A stretch of DNA of 64,000 bases from Sporosarcina sp. HYO08 (GCF_001563475.1 NZ_LPUT01000028.1:186001-250000), one strand, 5' to 3'; positions 25,657 to 38,896 are shown, counted from the stretch's first letter. Notes: generated by a model from the sequence alone, not told the origin. Program-made: numbers and translations.

Positions 25657-28419
25657 ATGGATTACAAAGATACGTTGTTAATGCCAAAAACAGATTTCCC
25701 GATGCGCGGAAACTTACCGAATAAAGAGCCGCTTATGCAAGAAAAATGGGATGAGATGGATATTTACAAAAAAGTACAGGATCGTACGAAAGGCCGCCCA
25801 TTTTTTGTTTTACATGATGGCCCTCCTTATGCAAACGGAGACCTTCATATGGGCCATGCTTTAAACAAAGTACTGAAAGATATGATTGTCCGCCATAAAT
25901 CGATGACAGGCTATCATGCACCGTATGTCCCAGGGTGGGATACACATGGGCTTCCAATCGAGCAGGCACTTGTTAATAAAGGCGTAAAACGGCAGGAGCA
26001 TTCAATTGCAGAGTTCCGTAAAATGTGTGAAGACTATGCATTTGGCCAAATCGACAACCAACGCTCTCAATTCAAACGGATTGGTGTACGTGGGGATTGG
26101 GAAAATCCATACATTACATTAAAGCCTGGTTTCGAAGCTCGCCAAATTGAAGTATTCGGTGAGATGGCGAAAAAAGGTTATATTTACAAAGGGCTAAAGC
26201 CTGTTTTTTGGTCTCCTTCAAGTGAATCTGCACTTGCGGAAGCGGAAATTGAATATAAAGATAAAAAATCACCATCGATTTACGTTGCTTTCCCTGTGAA
26301 AGATGGGTTAGGCGTCGTCGAACAAGATGTTCACTTCCTGATTTGGACGACAACTCCATGGACAATTCCGGCAAACTTGGGAATTTCGGTGCATCCGGAA
26401 TTCACGTATGTCATTGTCCAAGCAAATGGTAAAAAATTCTTGATCGCTAAAGACTTATTGGCATTTGTAGCGGAAGAAATTGGTTGGGAATCGTATTCCG
26501 TAGAACGTGAATTGCAAGGCTCTGAGTTGGATCGCGTTGTTGCGAAACATCCAATTTATGATCGCGATTCGCTTGTCATGCTAGGGGAACATGTGACAGC
26601 TGATGCAGGTACTGGCTGTGTTCACACGGCACCCGGCCACGGGGAAGATGACTTCTATATTGGTAAAGAGTATGGGATCGATGCACTTTCGCCAATTAAT
26701 GACAAAGGTGTCATGACAGAAGAGGCACCAGGTTTTGAAGGCCTGTTTTATGAAGATGCCAATAAAGCAGTCACAAAAGCACTAGAAGAAGTAGGAGCAC
26801 TTCAAAAGCTGTCCTTTATTACACACTCTTACCCACATGACTGGCGGACAAAGAAACCCGTCATTTACCGTGCAACGGCTCAATGGTTTGCCTCCATTGA
26901 ATCTTTCCGTCCGCAGTTACTGAATGCGATTAAAGAAACGAAATTTACGCCGTCATGGGGAGAAACACGTTTGTATAATATGGTTCGTGACCGTGGGGAC
27001 TGGTGTATTTCACGTCAACGTGTATGGGGCGTTCCAATTCCGGTATTTTATGCGGAAAATGGAGAGGCGATTATTACGGACGAGACGATTGCACATGTGT
27101 CGAAACTATTCCGTGAACATGGTTCGAACATTTGGTTTGAAAGAGAAGCCAATGACCTATTGCCAGAAGGGTTTACACATGAAGGAAGCCCGAACGGCCA
27201 ATTTACAAAAGAGACAGATATTATGGATGTCTGGTTTGACTCCGGATCGACTCACCAAGGTGTGCTCGTAGAACGTGATGACCTTGTCTATCCTGCAGAT
27301 CTTTACTTAGAGGGCTCCGACCAATACCGTGGATGGTTCAACTCTTCTCTCACAACAAGTGTTGCGATCAATGGACATGCACCTTACAAAGGACTGTTAA
27401 GCCATGGATTTACACTTGATGGTGAAGGCCGTAAAATGAGTAAATCACTTGGAAACGTGATTGTGCCCGCGAAAGTGATGAATCAGCTTGGTGCTGATAT
27501 TCTACGTTTATGGGTATCATCTGTAGACTACACGGCAGATGTGCGTGTATCAGATTCTAATTTCAAACAAGTATCTGAAGTGTACCGGAAAATCCGAAAC
27601 ACGCTTCGTTTCTTGCACGGGAATACGTCTGACTTTAATCCTGCAACAGACAGCGTTCCATTCGCAGACATGCGTCCAGTTGACCGATACGTTTATGTGA
27701 AGCTGCAAGATTTAATTCAAGAAGTACGTGAGTCATACGAAAATTATGAGTTTGCAGGTGTTTACCACGCTGTTAATAATTTCTGTACGGGTGAGTTAAG
27801 CTCATTTTATTTAGATATTGCAAAAGACGTCGTATACATTGAAGGTGTGGATCATCCGCATCGTCGTGCAATGCAAACAGTCATGTATGAAACATTGCTC
27901 GCATTGCTAAAATTATTGACGCCAATTCTACCGCATACGACGGATGAAATGTGGGGCTATATGGCACATGTTGAGGAAGATAGCGTCCAGTTGACAGATA
28001 TGCCTGAAGCAAAGGAGTTTGGAGCAGAAGCACAAGCATTGCGTGATCGTTTTGCAACGCTTATGCAAATTCGGGATGATGTCTTAAAAGCGCTTGAAGA
28101 AGCGCGAAATAGTAAAGTAATTGGGAAGTCACTTGAGGCAAAAGTAACTGTTTTTGTACCTGAAACATTCAAAGATGTTTTTGCCAAAGATGATGTGGAC
28201 TATGCACAATTCTTCATTGTTTCTAAATTCGAAGAAGGTTTAGAAGCAAATGCCCCTGAACAAGCTTTGAAGCTAGATGCTGCGACTGTATTAGTCGAGC
28301 ATGCCGACGGAGAAAAATGCGAACGCTGCTGGACAATTTCTGAAACAGTGGGAACTGTTGAAGCATCACCAGACATTTGCGCACGCTGTGCAGACGTTGT
28401 TGAAACCTACTACGCATAA
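25657..28419 (+). CDS. ileS: Isoleucyl-tRNA synthetase
   Basis: Class I aminoacyl-tRNA synthetase (920 aa) with an editing domain. HIGH-type motif [13 protein letters not shown] near residue 57, the CP1 editing domain ([11 protein letters not shown] and [15 protein letters not shown]), and KMSKS in [10 protein letters not shown] near 593. The C-terminal zinc finger has two Cys pairs (CERCW and CARCADV). This is the bacterial type rather than the mupirocin-resistant eukaryotic-like type. An AAGGAGGA ribosome site follows the T-box terminator. Confidence 0.97.
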   Translation: MDYKDTLLMPKTDFPMRGNLPNKEPLMQEKWDEMDIYKKVQDRTKGRPFFVLHDGPPYANGDLHMGHALNKVLKDMIVRHKSMTGYHAPYVPGWDTHGLPIEQALVNKGVKRQEHSIAEFRKMCEDYAFGQIDNQRSQFKRIGVRGDWENPYITLKPGFEARQIEVFGEMAKKGYIYKGLKPVFWSPSSESALAEAEIEYKDKKSPSIYVAFPVKDGLGVVEQDVHFLIWTTTPWTIPANLGISVHPEFTYVIVQANGKKFLIAKDLLAFVAEEIGWESYSVERELQGSELDRVVAKHPIYDRDSLVMLGEHVTADAGTGCVHTAPGHGEDDFYIGKEYGIDALSPINDKGVMTEEAPGFEGLFYEDANKAVTKALEEVGALQKLSFITHSYPHDWRTKKPVIYRATAQWFASIESFRPQLLNAIKETKFTPSWGETRLYNMVRDRGDWCISRQRVWGVPIPVFYAENGEAIITDETIAHVSKLFREHGSNIWFEREANDLLPEGFTHEGSPNGQFTKETDIMDVWFDSGSTHQGVLVERDDLVYPADLYLEGSDQYRGWFNSSLTTSVAINGHAPYKGLLSHGFTLDGEGRKMSKSLGNVIVPAKVMNQLGADILRLWVSSVDYTADVRVSDSNFKQVSEVYRKIRNTLRFLHGNTSDFNPATDSVPFADMRPVDRYVYVKLQDLIQEVRESYENYEFAGVYHAVNNFCTGELSSFYLDIAKDVVYIEGVDHPHRRAMQTVMYETLLALLKLLTPILPHTTDEMWGYMAHVEEDSVQLTDMPEAKEFGAEAQALRDRFATLMQIRDDVLKALEEARNSKVIGKSLEAKVTVFVPETFKDVFAKDDVDYAQFFIVSKFEEGLEANAPEQALKLDAATVLVEHADGEKCERCWTISETVGTVEASPDICARCADVVETYYA

Positions 28420-28424
28420 TAGAG

Positions 28425-28468
28425 AAAGCGACTGCAGTTGGCCCGATCGGCTGCAGTCGCTTTTTTTC
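28425..28468 (+). terminator. Terminator after ileS
   Basis: AAAGCGACTGCAG and CTGCAGTCGCTTT form a perfect 13-bp stem, followed by a T tract. Confidence 0.9.
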
Positions 28469-28543
28469 ATCATCCAGGCTCCGGGCTAGACGGCGCTCTG
28501 CGCTTTTGTTTAGTACTAAAAGTCGATTTGAAAACGAATCCTA

Positions 28544-28552
28544 TGGTAAAAT
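28544..28552 (+). promoter_or_regulatory. Candidate extended -10 promoter for lspA
   Basis: TGGTAAAAT is an extended -10 about 35 nt before lspA. No convincing -35 is seen. Confidence 0.4.
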
Positions 28553-28585
28553 GAATCATAACTGAAATGTTGACTGATTCAGCGG

Positions 28586-29080
28586 ATGGGGGTTTTGAGT
28601 TTGGTTTTTCTTTATTATGTATTGGCAGCCAGCGTCATTATTGTAGATCAGCTTACAAAATGGCTCGTTGTAAAAAATATGGAGCTTGGAGAACGTGTTG
28701 TGATTGCGGATCCATATTTAGCGTTGCTCTCCCATCGCAATAAAGGTGCAGCTTGGGGAATGCTTCAAGGACAAATGTGGTTATTCTATATCGTAACCGT
28801 CATAGTAATTATAGGGATTTTGTACTTTTTCCATAAAGAATCTAAAGATCATCCGTTATTAAGTGTTAGTTTGATGCTTCTTTTAGGTGGTGCAATTGGC
28901 AACTTTATTGATCGGCTTTGGCGCAAAGAAGTGGTTGACTTTGCAGATGTCCTCATTCCCATTATCAATTACGACTTTCCGATATTTAATGTTGCCGATG
29001 CAGCCTTAACATTTGGAGTCATTCTCATGATCATTCACGTTTTACTAGACGAAAAAAAGAATAAGAAAAAGGTGTCATAA
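28586..29080 (+). CDS. lspA: Lipoprotein signal peptidase
   Basis: Membrane aspartic protease that removes the signal peptide from prolipoproteins. Four membrane helices; catalytic aspartates lie in [18 protein letters not shown] and [15 protein letters not shown]. Close to 164 aa from the ATG at 28586, which lacks a ribosome site. In-frame TTG codons at 28595 and 28601 follow GGGGG at a better distance, and 28601 would give [10 protein letters not shown], nearer to the B. subtilis N terminus. It is coupled to the next gene (stop and start overlap). Confidence 0.92.
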   Translation: MGVLSLVFLYYVLAASVIIVDQLTKWLVVKNMELGERVVIADPYLALLSHRNKGAAWGMLQGQMWLFYIVTVIVIIGILYFFHKESKDHPLLSVSLMLLLGGAIGNFIDRLWRKEVVDFADVLIPIINYDFPIFNVADAALTFGVILMIIHVLLDEKKNKKKVS

Positions 29081-30000
29081 TGGAAGTTGTGGAAATTAAA
29101 GTAACGGAAGAACAGGCGGGAAGTCGGATCGATAAGTTTTTAACAGAATCGAATGCCGACTGGTCTCGCACGCAAGTTCAACAGTGGTTGAAAGACGGTT
29201 TCGTTCTAGTAGATGGCGAGGCCGTTAAACCAAATTATAAAGTGAAGAACGGTGATCTTCTGACCATTGAAGAACCTGAACCAGAGGAGTTAAATGTAGT
29301 TGCAGAAGACTTAGATCTTGAGATTGTGTATGAAGATCGGGACGTACTCGTTGTTAATAAACCACGCGGCATGGTTGTACATCCCGCTCCTGGTCATGCT
29401 ACTGGAACAGTCGTAAACGGACTCATGTATCATTGTAAAGATCTTTCAGGTATCAATGGTGTTTTACGTCCAGGGATCGTTCACCGAATTGATAAAGATA
29501 CATCTGGGCTGCTAATGGTAGCGAAAAACGATCAGTCACATACTTCACTTGTTGACCAACTCGTTGAAAAATCGGTTACCCGTGTGTATACAGCTCTTGT
29601 GCATGGGCATATCCCACATGATCACGGTACAATCGATGCGCCGATCGGACGTGATCCGAAAGACCGACAAAGCATGACTGTGATCGATCTAGGTAAGCAT
29701 GCTGTAACGCATTTTAAGGTGCTTGAACGTTTCGGCAATTACACATTGGTGGAATGTAGATTGGAGACGGGAAGAACGCATCAGATTCGGGTGCATATGA
29801 AATATATTGGACATCCACTTGTCGGTGATCCAAAATATGGTCCGAAAAAAACAATTGATTTTGGTGGGCAAGTATTGCATGCCGGAACGCTTGGATTTAA
29901 ACATCCGGCAACGGGAGAATATATGGAGTTTACATCGTCGCTGCCTTCAGATTTTCAGGATTTAATCAATGATTTACAAAATGGTGTTGACAAGCAGTAA
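29080..30000 (+). CDS. rluD: RluD-family 23S rRNA pseudouridine synthase (YlyB-like)
   Basis: A 306-aa protein with an N-terminal S4 domain (SRIDKFLTESNADWSRTQVQQWL) and the catalytic domain with Asp in GIVHRIDKDTSGLLMVAKN (about 137-155), then GRTHQIRVHMKYIGHPLVGDPKYG. It isomerises uridines in 23S rRNA. The exact target positions are inferred from family only. It overlaps the lspA stop. The pyr promoter -35 lies within its 3' end. Confidence 0.92.
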   Translation: MEVVEIKVTEEQAGSRIDKFLTESNADWSRTQVQQWLKDGFVLVDGEAVKPNYKVKNGDLLTIEEPEPEELNVVAEDLDLEIVYEDRDVLVVNKPRGMVVHPAPGHATGTVVNGLMYHCKDLSGINGVLRPGIVHRIDKDTSGLLMVAKNDQSHTSLVDQLVEKSVTRVYTALVHGHIPHDHGTIDAPIGRDPKDRQSMTVIDLGKHAVTHFKVLERFGNYTLVECRLETGRTHQIRVHMKYIGHPLVGDPKYGPKKTIDFGGQVLHAGTLGFKHPATGEYMEFTSSLPSDFQDLINDLQNGVDKQ

Positions 30001-30016
30001 GTGCACAAAGTATACT
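29987..30016 (+). promoter_or_regulatory. Promoter of the pyr operon
   Basis: TTGACA at 29987-29992 (inside the last codons of rluD), an 18-bp spacer and TATACT at 30011-30016. It is placed to make the PyrR-regulated leader that follows. Confidence 0.8.
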
Positions 30017-30022
30017 GAACAC

Positions 30023-30796
<774 letters not shown>

Positions 30797-30829
30797 TAAA
30801 AACAAAACGACGCGGGGGAAGTATTAGGT

Positions 30830-32116
30830 ATGAATAATGGCGTGTTAGATGTACATGAAAAACCGACAGCAAGCAGATGGGTGATTTTAAGCTTGCAGCA
30901 TATGTTCGCGATGTTCGGCGCAACAATTTTAGTTCCTCAGCTCGTTGGCTTAAGTCCAGCAATTGCCCTTTTAACGAGTGGAATTGCAACAATCATTTTT
31001 ATTCTTGTCACACGATTTCAAGTGCCAGCCTACTTAGGATCATCCTTTGCCTTTATTATCCCGATTCAAGTAGCAACGCAAACGGGTGGCATTGGTAGTG
31101 CAATGATCGGGAGTCTCTTTGTAGCACTCGTCTATGCGATCGTTTCACTTGTCATATGGAAAACAGGCTACCGCTGGATTATGAAAGCTTTACCGCCAAT
31201 TGTCGTGGCACCAGTGATTATCGTCATCGGACTGGCGCTTGCACCAACAGCAATCAGTATGGCAAGTACGGTTACGGTCGACGGTGTAAGTGAATATAAC
31301 TTACTTCACTTTTCAGCAGCAATCGTTACATTAGCCGCTGCCGTAATCTGCATCATGTTTTTTAAAGGAATTGTTAGTTTAATGCCAGTGCTCGTAGGCA
31401 TTATCGTAGGTTATATTTACTCTGCATTCATCGGAATTCTCGATTTTACGAAAGTCCGGGAAGCAAACTGGTTTGAAGTACCTGAAATGCTTCTTCCTGG
31501 AATTGATTATGAATTTGTTGTAACACCTACATTGTTAGTCGTCATGGTGCCAATCGCAATTGTTACGATTTCGGAGCATATTGGTCACCAGCTTGTCTTA
31601 GGACGAATTGTTGGCAGGGATTACATAAAAAATCCAGGCTTGAATCGTTCATTGCTTGGGGATGGATTAGGGACGTTCATCAGTGGAATGCTTGGCGGAC
31701 CGCCAAAAACGACGTACGGTGAAAATATTGGCGTGCTGGCGATCACGAGAGTCTACAGTGTCTACGTTATTTTGGGAGCAGCCGTTTTCGCCATTCTCCT
31801 CTCATTTGTCGGCAAGGCAATGGCGATGATCGCGACTATTCCAACAGCGGTACTTGGCGGGATTTCGATTCTCCTCTTTGGAATCATTGCATCATCGGGT
31901 TTACGAATGCTTGTCGACCACAAAATCGACTTTGGCCAACAACGTAATTTGGTCATTGCGTCCGTCATTCTCGTCATCGGCATCGGCGGTGCAACCATTC
32001 GATTTAGTGATACTTTTCAAATCGAAGGCATGGCTTTATCCGCAATTGTCGGCGTGCTGTTAAATTGGGTGCTGCCAGGTAAAACAGAAAATGCAATGGA
32101 TGACAAAATAGAATAG
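30830..32116 (+). CDS. pyrP: Uracil permease
   Basis: Polytopic uracil:proton symporter of the NAT/NCS2 family (428 aa, about 12-14 helices). Family motifs include QHMFAMFGATILVPQLVGL near residue 24, VVMVPIAIVTISEHIGHQL near 234, and the PPKTTYGENIGVLAITRVYS signature near 292. It follows pyrR by 33 nt with no attenuator between, unlike B. subtilis. GCGGGGGAAG is the ribosome site. Confidence 0.95.
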   Translation: MNNGVLDVHEKPTASRWVILSLQHMFAMFGATILVPQLVGLSPAIALLTSGIATIIFILVTRFQVPAYLGSSFAFIIPIQVATQTGGIGSAMIGSLFVALVYAIVSLVIWKTGYRWIMKALPPIVVAPVIIVIGLALAPTAISMASTVTVDGVSEYNLLHFSAAIVTLAAAVICIMFFKGIVSLMPVLVGIIVGYIYSAFIGILDFTKVREANWFEVPEMLLPGIDYEFVVTPTLLVVMVPIAIVTISEHIGHQLVLGRIVGRDYIKNPGLNRSLLGDGLGTFISGMLGGPPKTTYGENIGVLAITRVYSVYVILGAAVFAILLSFVGKAMAMIATIPTAVLGGISILLFGIIASSGLRMLVDHKIDFGQQRNLVIASVILVIGIGGATIRFSDTFQIEGMALSAIVGVLLNWVLPGKTENAMDDKIE

Positions 32117-32128
32117 ATTGACCTTTTA

Positions 32129-32240
32129 ATGACTGTCCAGAGAGGCAGGGAAAGGTTCGTTTGCCAACTGTTCACTATAAAATGTGAACAGTCATTTGAG
32201 GCAAGCAACACGAACCTTTCCGAACATTCGGGAAGGTTTT
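32129..32240 (+). promoter_or_regulatory. PyrR attenuator 2 between pyrP and pyrB
   Basis: A PyrR binding loop GTCCAGAGAGGCAGGGAAAGG lies at 32134-32154. The antiterminator pairs AAAGGTTCGT (32151-32160) perfectly with ACGAACCTTT (32210-32219), with GTTTGCC/GGCAAGC nearby and an inner CTGTTCAC/GTGAACAG stem. The terminator (32213-32240, AACCTTTCCGAA with TTCGGGAAGGTT, one G-U) uses the same ACCTTT arm, so the two are mutually exclusive. AATGACTGT/ACAGTCATT would close the PyrR-bound form. Confidence 0.93.
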
Positions 32241-32430
32241 TATCTTTATTCAGCGGAAGCCCCACCACTGGAGTTGGTTGGATGGATGCAGTGTTGCCTC
32301 CCATTTAGCGGGTGTTCAAATGCCTGCTGAATAAAGATAAGCCTCCGGCGGATGTCACAGATTTTAAAAGGAGTTAATCGAGCTTGCTCGATTCAAAATC
32401 TGGACGCAATTACGCCGAGGCGTAATTGAT
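32240..32430. repeat. Dispersed structured element, copy B (short form)
   Basis: Starts in the T tract of attenuator 2. A perfect 15-bp inverted repeat (32240-32254 with 32326-32340) encloses 71 nt; the conserved block CCTCCGGCGGATGTCACAG follows at 32342. Then come CAGATTTT/AAAATCTG, an inner AATCGAGC/GCTCGATT stem, and the terminal CAATTACGCC/GGCGTAATTG hairpin at 32407-32428. It lies in the pyr mRNA between the terminator and the pyrB ribosome site. See copy A at 23611-23867. Confidence 0.9.
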
Positions 32431-32438
32431 ATACATAA

Positions 32439-33332
<894 letters not shown>

Positions 33333-33334
33333 GA

Positions 33335-34609
33335 ATGGAGAAAATCATTCAAGGTGTTCAATTGCTAAATGAAAATGGAGAACTGGTGACGACGGACGTT
33401 AAAATTACTGGTGGAAAAATCACGGAAATTGGGAATGACTTATCAACAGGATCTGCGGAATTGATAAATGGGGAAGGATTATTATTATCCCCAGGTTTCA
33501 TCGATGTTCATGTCCATCTCAGGGAGCCAGGCGGTGAACATAAAGAAACGATTGAAAGTGGAACACTTGCGGCCGCGAAAGGCGGTTATACAACAATTTG
33601 TGCCATGCCGAATACACGACCAGTTCCAGATACAAAAGAAAATATAGAACATGTTAACAGATTGATCGAAGAAAAAGCACTCATTCGCGTCCTTCCATAC
33701 GCATCCATTACAATTCGGGAAGCTGGAAAAGAACGCACGAATCTCGAAGAACTAAAAGAACACGGCGCATTTGCTTTCACGGACGATGGAGTTGGTATTC
33801 AGGAAGCAGGTATGATGTACGAGGCAATGCAAGATGCTGCGAAAATCGACATGCCAATCGTCGCACATTGTGAAGACAATACACTCATTTACGGCGGAGC
33901 GATGCATGAAGGAATGAAAAACAAAGAGCTTGGACTGCCAGGCATTCCTTCGATCTGCGAGTCTGTTCATATTGCAAGGGACATTTTACTAGCGGAAGCT
34001 GCTGGCGCACACTACCATGTTTGCCACGTTAGTACAAAAGAATCTGTTCGAGCAATCCGAGATGGGAAAAGAGCGGGTATCCGTGTAACGGCAGAAGTAA
34101 GTCCGCATCATTTATTATTATCGGAAAATGATATTCCGAGTGATGATGCCGATTGGAAGATGAATCCGCCGCTTCGAGGAGAAGAAGATCGGAAAGCGCT
34201 CATTGAAGGACTGTTAGACGGTACGATTGATATGATCGCAACAGATCATGCGCCGCATACAGCAGAAGAAAAAGCGGCAGGTATGCAAAAAGCGCCATTT
34301 GGCATCGTCGGACTTGAAACAGCTTTTCCGTTACTTTACACGCATTTTGTAAAAGAAGGAAAATGGACACTCAAGCAACTCGTTGACTGGATGACGAAAA
34401 AACCTGCTGAAGTATTTGGGTTGCCGTATGGATCGATTGAAGTTGGTGCAGAAGCGGATCTTGTCTTAATCGACTTAAAGAAAGAGAGACAAATCGATCG
34501 TACATCGTTCGTTTCAAAAGGAAAGAATACACCGTTTGACGGCTGGATGTGTGTTGGTTGGCCGGTCACAACGATTTATGGCGGAAAAATCGTTTGGGAG
34601 GAAAAGTAA
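33335..34609 (+). CDS. pyrC: Dihydroorotase
   Basis: Zinc amidohydrolase that cyclises carbamoyl aspartate to dihydroorotate (424 aa). Metal ligands are seen in [20 protein letters not shown] near residue 57 and in [10 protein letters not shown] near 300, with AHCEDN and VCHVST between. The ATG at 33335 is 8 nt after GGAGG; the TTG at 33329 overlaps pyrB. It abuts pyrAA with no gap. Confidence 0.95.
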   Translation: MEKIIQGVQLLNENGELVTTDVKITGGKITEIGNDLSTGSAELINGEGLLLSPGFIDVHVHLREPGGEHKETIESGTLAAAKGGYTTICAMPNTRPVPDTKENIEHVNRLIEEKALIRVLPYASITIREAGKERTNLEELKEHGAFAFTDDGVGIQEAGMMYEAMQDAAKIDMPIVAHCEDNTLIYGGAMHEGMKNKELGLPGIPSICESVHIARDILLAEAAGAHYHVCHVSTKESVRAIRDGKRAGIRVTAEVSPHHLLLSENDIPSDDADWKMNPPLRGEEDRKALIEGLLDGTIDMIATDHAPHTAEEKAAGMQKAPFGIVGLETAFPLLYTHFVKEGKWTLKQLVDWMTKKPAEVFGLPYGSIEVGAEADLVLIDLKKERQIDRTSFVSKGKNTPFDGWMCVGWPVTTIYGGKIVWEEK

Positions 34610-35710
34610 ATGAAAAAACGACTACTCATTTTAGAAGACGGTTCGATATTTGAAGGAACAGCTTTCGGATCAAACGAAGCATCCTTAGGAGAAACGGTAT
34701 TTACAACAGGAATGACGGGTTATCAAGAGACGATTTCAAATCCGTCAAGCTGTGGACAAATTATTGTGATGACATATCCCCTTATTGGCAACTACGGTAT
34801 TAACCGGGACGATTACGAATCGATTGAATTACCGATCAACGGTGTTGTCGTACGTGAACTGGAAGATGAGCCTTCAAACTTCCGTAGCGGCATGACACTT
34901 TGTGAACTGCTCACGATGAAAGGAATTCCGGGAATCCAAGGCATCGATACGAGAAAACTCACAAGGCTGTTGCGTGAAAAAGGATCATTAAAAGGAATGC
35001 TAACAGCGGCGAGTGAAGAGATTGACGGGACAACTGCCATCGAGCAATTACGCTCTCTCCAGTTGCCAACGAATCTCGTTGCTCAAGTTTCCACGAAAAA
35101 ACCGTACCCAAGTCCTGGTCGTGGAGAGCGTGTCGTACTAATCGATTATGGTATGAAAAATGGTCTTTTGCGAGAGTTGAATAATCGCGGGTGCGATGTA
35201 ATTGTTGTCCCATACGATACATCCGCACAAGCCATTCTCTCACTGTTTCCTGATGGAATCGTCCTTTCAAATGGACCGGGCAATCCGGAACATGTGGAAG
35301 TTGCAGTTGAAACAATTCAGCAGCTGCTTGGAAAAGCACCGATTTTCGGAATTGGATTAGGGCATCAGTTATTTGCACTTGCTTTAGGTGCCCGAACATT
35401 CAAAATGAAAAATGGACATTTTGGCGGTAATCATCCTGTTAAAGATCTAAGAACGGGAAGAACAGAGTTAACTGCACAATGTCACGGCTATGCAGTAGAT
35501 GAAGCATCTTTAGAAGGAACGCCACTTACGATTACACATAAAGCATTGAATGATGGTTCCATTGAAGGGCTTGAAAGTACAGAATATAATGCGTTTTCCG
35601 TTCAATTCCATCCCGAAGCCTCTCCGGGTCCGGAAGATGCCAACCATTTATTTGATCAATTTGTAACTGTTATGAAAAAGAGCAGTCGAAAGGAGCAGTC
35701 CCATGCCTAA
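34610..35710 (+). CDS. pyrAA: Carbamoyl phosphate synthase small subunit, catalytic Cys replaced by Gly
   Basis: Glutaminase subunit of carbamoyl phosphate synthase (366 aa). The class I amidotransferase domain starts near residue 175 ([17 protein letters not shown]). The nucleophile motif, normally GICLGHQL, here reads GIGLGHQL with Gly249 encoded by GGA at 35354-35356. His334 and Glu336 of the triad (FHPEASPG) and the oxyanion segment SNGPGNP are intact. GGA differs from both Cys codons at two positions, so a single base error does not explain it. Glutamine hydrolysis should be lost while the large subunit can still use ammonia. Placed normally in the operon, overlapping pyrAB by 8 nt. Confidence 0.94.
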   Translation: MKKRLLILEDGSIFEGTAFGSNEASLGETVFTTGMTGYQETISNPSSCGQIIVMTYPLIGNYGINRDDYESIELPINGVVVRELEDEPSNFRSGMTLCELLTMKGIPGIQGIDTRKLTRLLREKGSLKGMLTAASEEIDGTTAIEQLRSLQLPTNLVAQVSTKKPYPSPGRGERVVLIDYGMKNGLLRELNNRGCDVIVVPYDTSAQAILSLFPDGIVLSNGPGNPEHVEVAVETIQQLLGKAPIFGIGLGHQLFALALGARTFKMKNGHFGGNHPVKDLRTGRTELTAQCHGYAVDEASLEGTPLTITHKALNDGSIEGLESTEYNAFSVQFHPEASPGPEDANHLFDQFVTVMKKSSRKEQSHA

Positions 35711-38700
35711 ACGTCAAGATATTGAAACGATATTAGTAATTGGTTCCGGTCCAATTGTCATTGGACAGGCAGCAGAATTTGATTATGCAGGAACGCAAGC
35801 ATGCTTGTCTTTAAAAGAAGAAGGTTACCGTGTCATTCTCATTAACTCTAACCCAGCAACGATTATGACGGATACAGAAATTGCAGACAAAGTGTATATC
35901 GAGCCGATTACATTAGATTTTGTCAGCCGCATCATTCGAAAGGAACGCCCAGATGCACTACTGCCGACACTTGGCGGTCAAACAGGATTAAATATGGCGA
36001 TTGAGTTACATGAATCAGGTATTTTAGATGAGCTTGACATTGAAATTTTAGGTACGAAATTGGATGCGATCCATCAAGCAGAAGACCGCGATTTGTTCCG
36101 TTCATTGATGAATGAATTGGGAGAGCCTGTTCCTGAAAGTGATATTGTTCATAACTTGGAAGAAGCCTATGCTTTTGTAAAGCGAATCGGTTATCCAGTC
36201 ATTGTCCGTCCGGCCTTTACATTAGGTGGTACAGGCGGCGGGATTTGTCATAATGACAGCGAGCTGGAGGAAATTGTGACGAGCGGGCTGAAGTATAGCC
36301 CAGTAACGCAATGTTTGTTAGAAAAATCGATCGCTGGCTTTAAAGAGATTGAATATGAAGTTATGCGTGACTCTGCCGATAATGCCATTGTCGTTTGTAA
36401 TATGGAAAACGTGGATGCAGTCGGCATTCATACAGGCGATTCGATCGTAGCGGCGCCGAGTCAGACGTTGACAGATCGTGAGTTTCAAATGCTGCGAAAC
36501 GTCTCCCTTAAAATTATTCGCGCATTAAAAATTGAAGGCGGCTGTAATGTGCAACTTGCGCTCGATCCACATAGTTTCAATTATTATATTATCGAAGTAA
36601 ACCCGCGTGTCAGTCGTTCATCTGCACTTGCATCGAAAGCGACTGGCTACCCGATCGCGAAATTGGCAGCGAAAATTGCAGTCGGTTTGACGCTCGATGA
36701 AATGATGAATCCTGTAACAGGCACGACGTACGCTTGCTTCGAGCCAACACTCGATTATATCGTGACAAAAATTCCGCGCTGGCCGTTTGATAAATTTGAA
36801 TCGGCGAAGCGAAATCTCGGTACGCAAATGAAAGCAACCGGCGAAGTGATGGCGATTGGAAGAAACTTTGAAGAATCGATTTTAAAAGCAGTTCGTTCAC
36901 TTGAAACAGGTCAATTTGGTTTGTCATTGAAAAATGGCGCAGAGATGACAGACGAGTGGATTCAGCAAAGAATTAAACGCGCAGGTGATGAGCGTTTGTT
37001 CTTTATCGGAGAAGCTTTACGCAGAGGTGTATCAGTAGAAGCAATTCACGAATGGAGTCAAATTGACGTGTTCTTCCTTCGTAAGTTGGAAAAGATCGTT
37101 CAGTATGAAGAAGTTGTCAAAAACAATCCTTTCGAATATGAAACGGCATTACAAGCAAAACGAATGGGCTTTTCAGACGTCACCATTGCAGAGCTTTGGG
37201 AGACAAATGAACGTGCGGTTTATGACTGGCGCAAAGAGCAAGGAATCATTCCAGTTTATAAAAAAGTGGATACGTGTGCTGGAGAGTTCGAATCCGAAAC
37301 GCCTTATTTTTACGGCACATACGAAGAAGAAAATGAGTCGATCAAAACTGACAAGAAAAGTGTCATCGTTCTAGGCTCTGGTCCAATTCGAATTGGTCAA
37401 GGTGTTGAGTTCGACTATGCAACAGTACACTCAGTTTGGGCGATTCAAGAAGCTGGGTACGAAGCGATTATTATTAACAACAACCCGGAAACCGTTTCGA
37501 CAGATTTCTCAATCTCGGACAAGCTCTATTTTGAACCGTTAACGATTGAAGATGTTATGCACATTATCGACCTAGAGCAGCCAGAAGGAGTCATCGTTCA
37601 ATTCGGCGGTCAAACGGCGATTAACTTGGCGGCAGGCTTGGAAGCAAGAGGCGTTAAAATTTTGGGTACTTCCCTGGAAGATCTGGACCGTGCAGAAAAT
37701 CGTGACAAGTTTGAGCGTGCTTTGCGTGAAATTGGCATCCCGCAACCGCTTGGGAAAACGGCGGTATCGGTTCCAGAAGCAGTCGCCATTGCGGATGAAA
37801 TTGGCTATCCAGTGCTCGTAAGACCATCCTATGTGCTAGGTGGACGTGCGATGGAAATTGTTTATCATGAGAACGAATTGCTTCATTATATGGAGCATGC
37901 CGTTGACGCCAGTCCGGAACACCCTGTCCTGATCGACCGATATTTAACAGGTACTGAAATTGAAGTTGACGGTATTAGTGACGGAGAAACTGTATTAATC
38001 CCAGGAGTTATGGAGCATATCGAACGTGCAGGCGTACACTCTGGGGACTCTATTGCGGTCTATCCGCCGCAAAAATTGTCTGCTTCGATGCTTGAGACGA
38101 TTACGGATTATACAACTCGCTTAGCGCGAGGGTTGAATATTAAAGGGTTGTTGAATATCCAGTTCGTCATTTCAGAAGGACAAGTATATGTCATTGAAGT
38201 GAATCCGCGTTCAAGCCGTACCGTACCATTTTTAAGTAAAATCACAAACATTCCAATGGCAAATGTGGCGACAAAAGCAATTCTTGGCGAGTCAATTATC
38301 GATCAAGGCTATGAAGGTGGTCTTGCGCCGGCTCAAGAGGGTGTTTATGTAAAAGTACCTGTATTCTCTTTTGCAAAGCTCCGTCGAGTGGATATTACAC
38401 TTGGTCCAGAGATGAAATCGACTGGAGAAGTGATGGGGAAAGACATTACACTTGAAAAAGCACTTTATAAAGGACTCGTTGCAGCTGGAATGGAAATCAA
38501 AGAGTATGGATCAGTCCTCATGACGGTTTCTGATAAAGATAAAGATGAAATTGTTGGCTTGGCAAAACGCTTTACGAATATTGGCTACCATATTTTGGCG
38601 ACAGAAGGAACGGCAAAGGTATTAAAAGAAGCAGGCATTCAAGTAAAACTTGTTGATAAAATTGGTTCCCAAGGACCTACTCTTATCGATGTGATTCAAA

Positions 38701-38896
38701 AAGGGGAAGCACAGCTCGTCATTAATACGTTGACCAAAGGAAAACAACCAGAACGGGACGGCTTCCGCATTCGCCGAGAGTCCGTTGAAAATGGTGTACC
38801 ATGTTTAACTTCTATTGATACTGCCGATGCGATGCTCCGTGTGATCGAATCGATGACGTTTTTAACTGAGCAAATGCCAAAACAGGCGGTGCGCGC

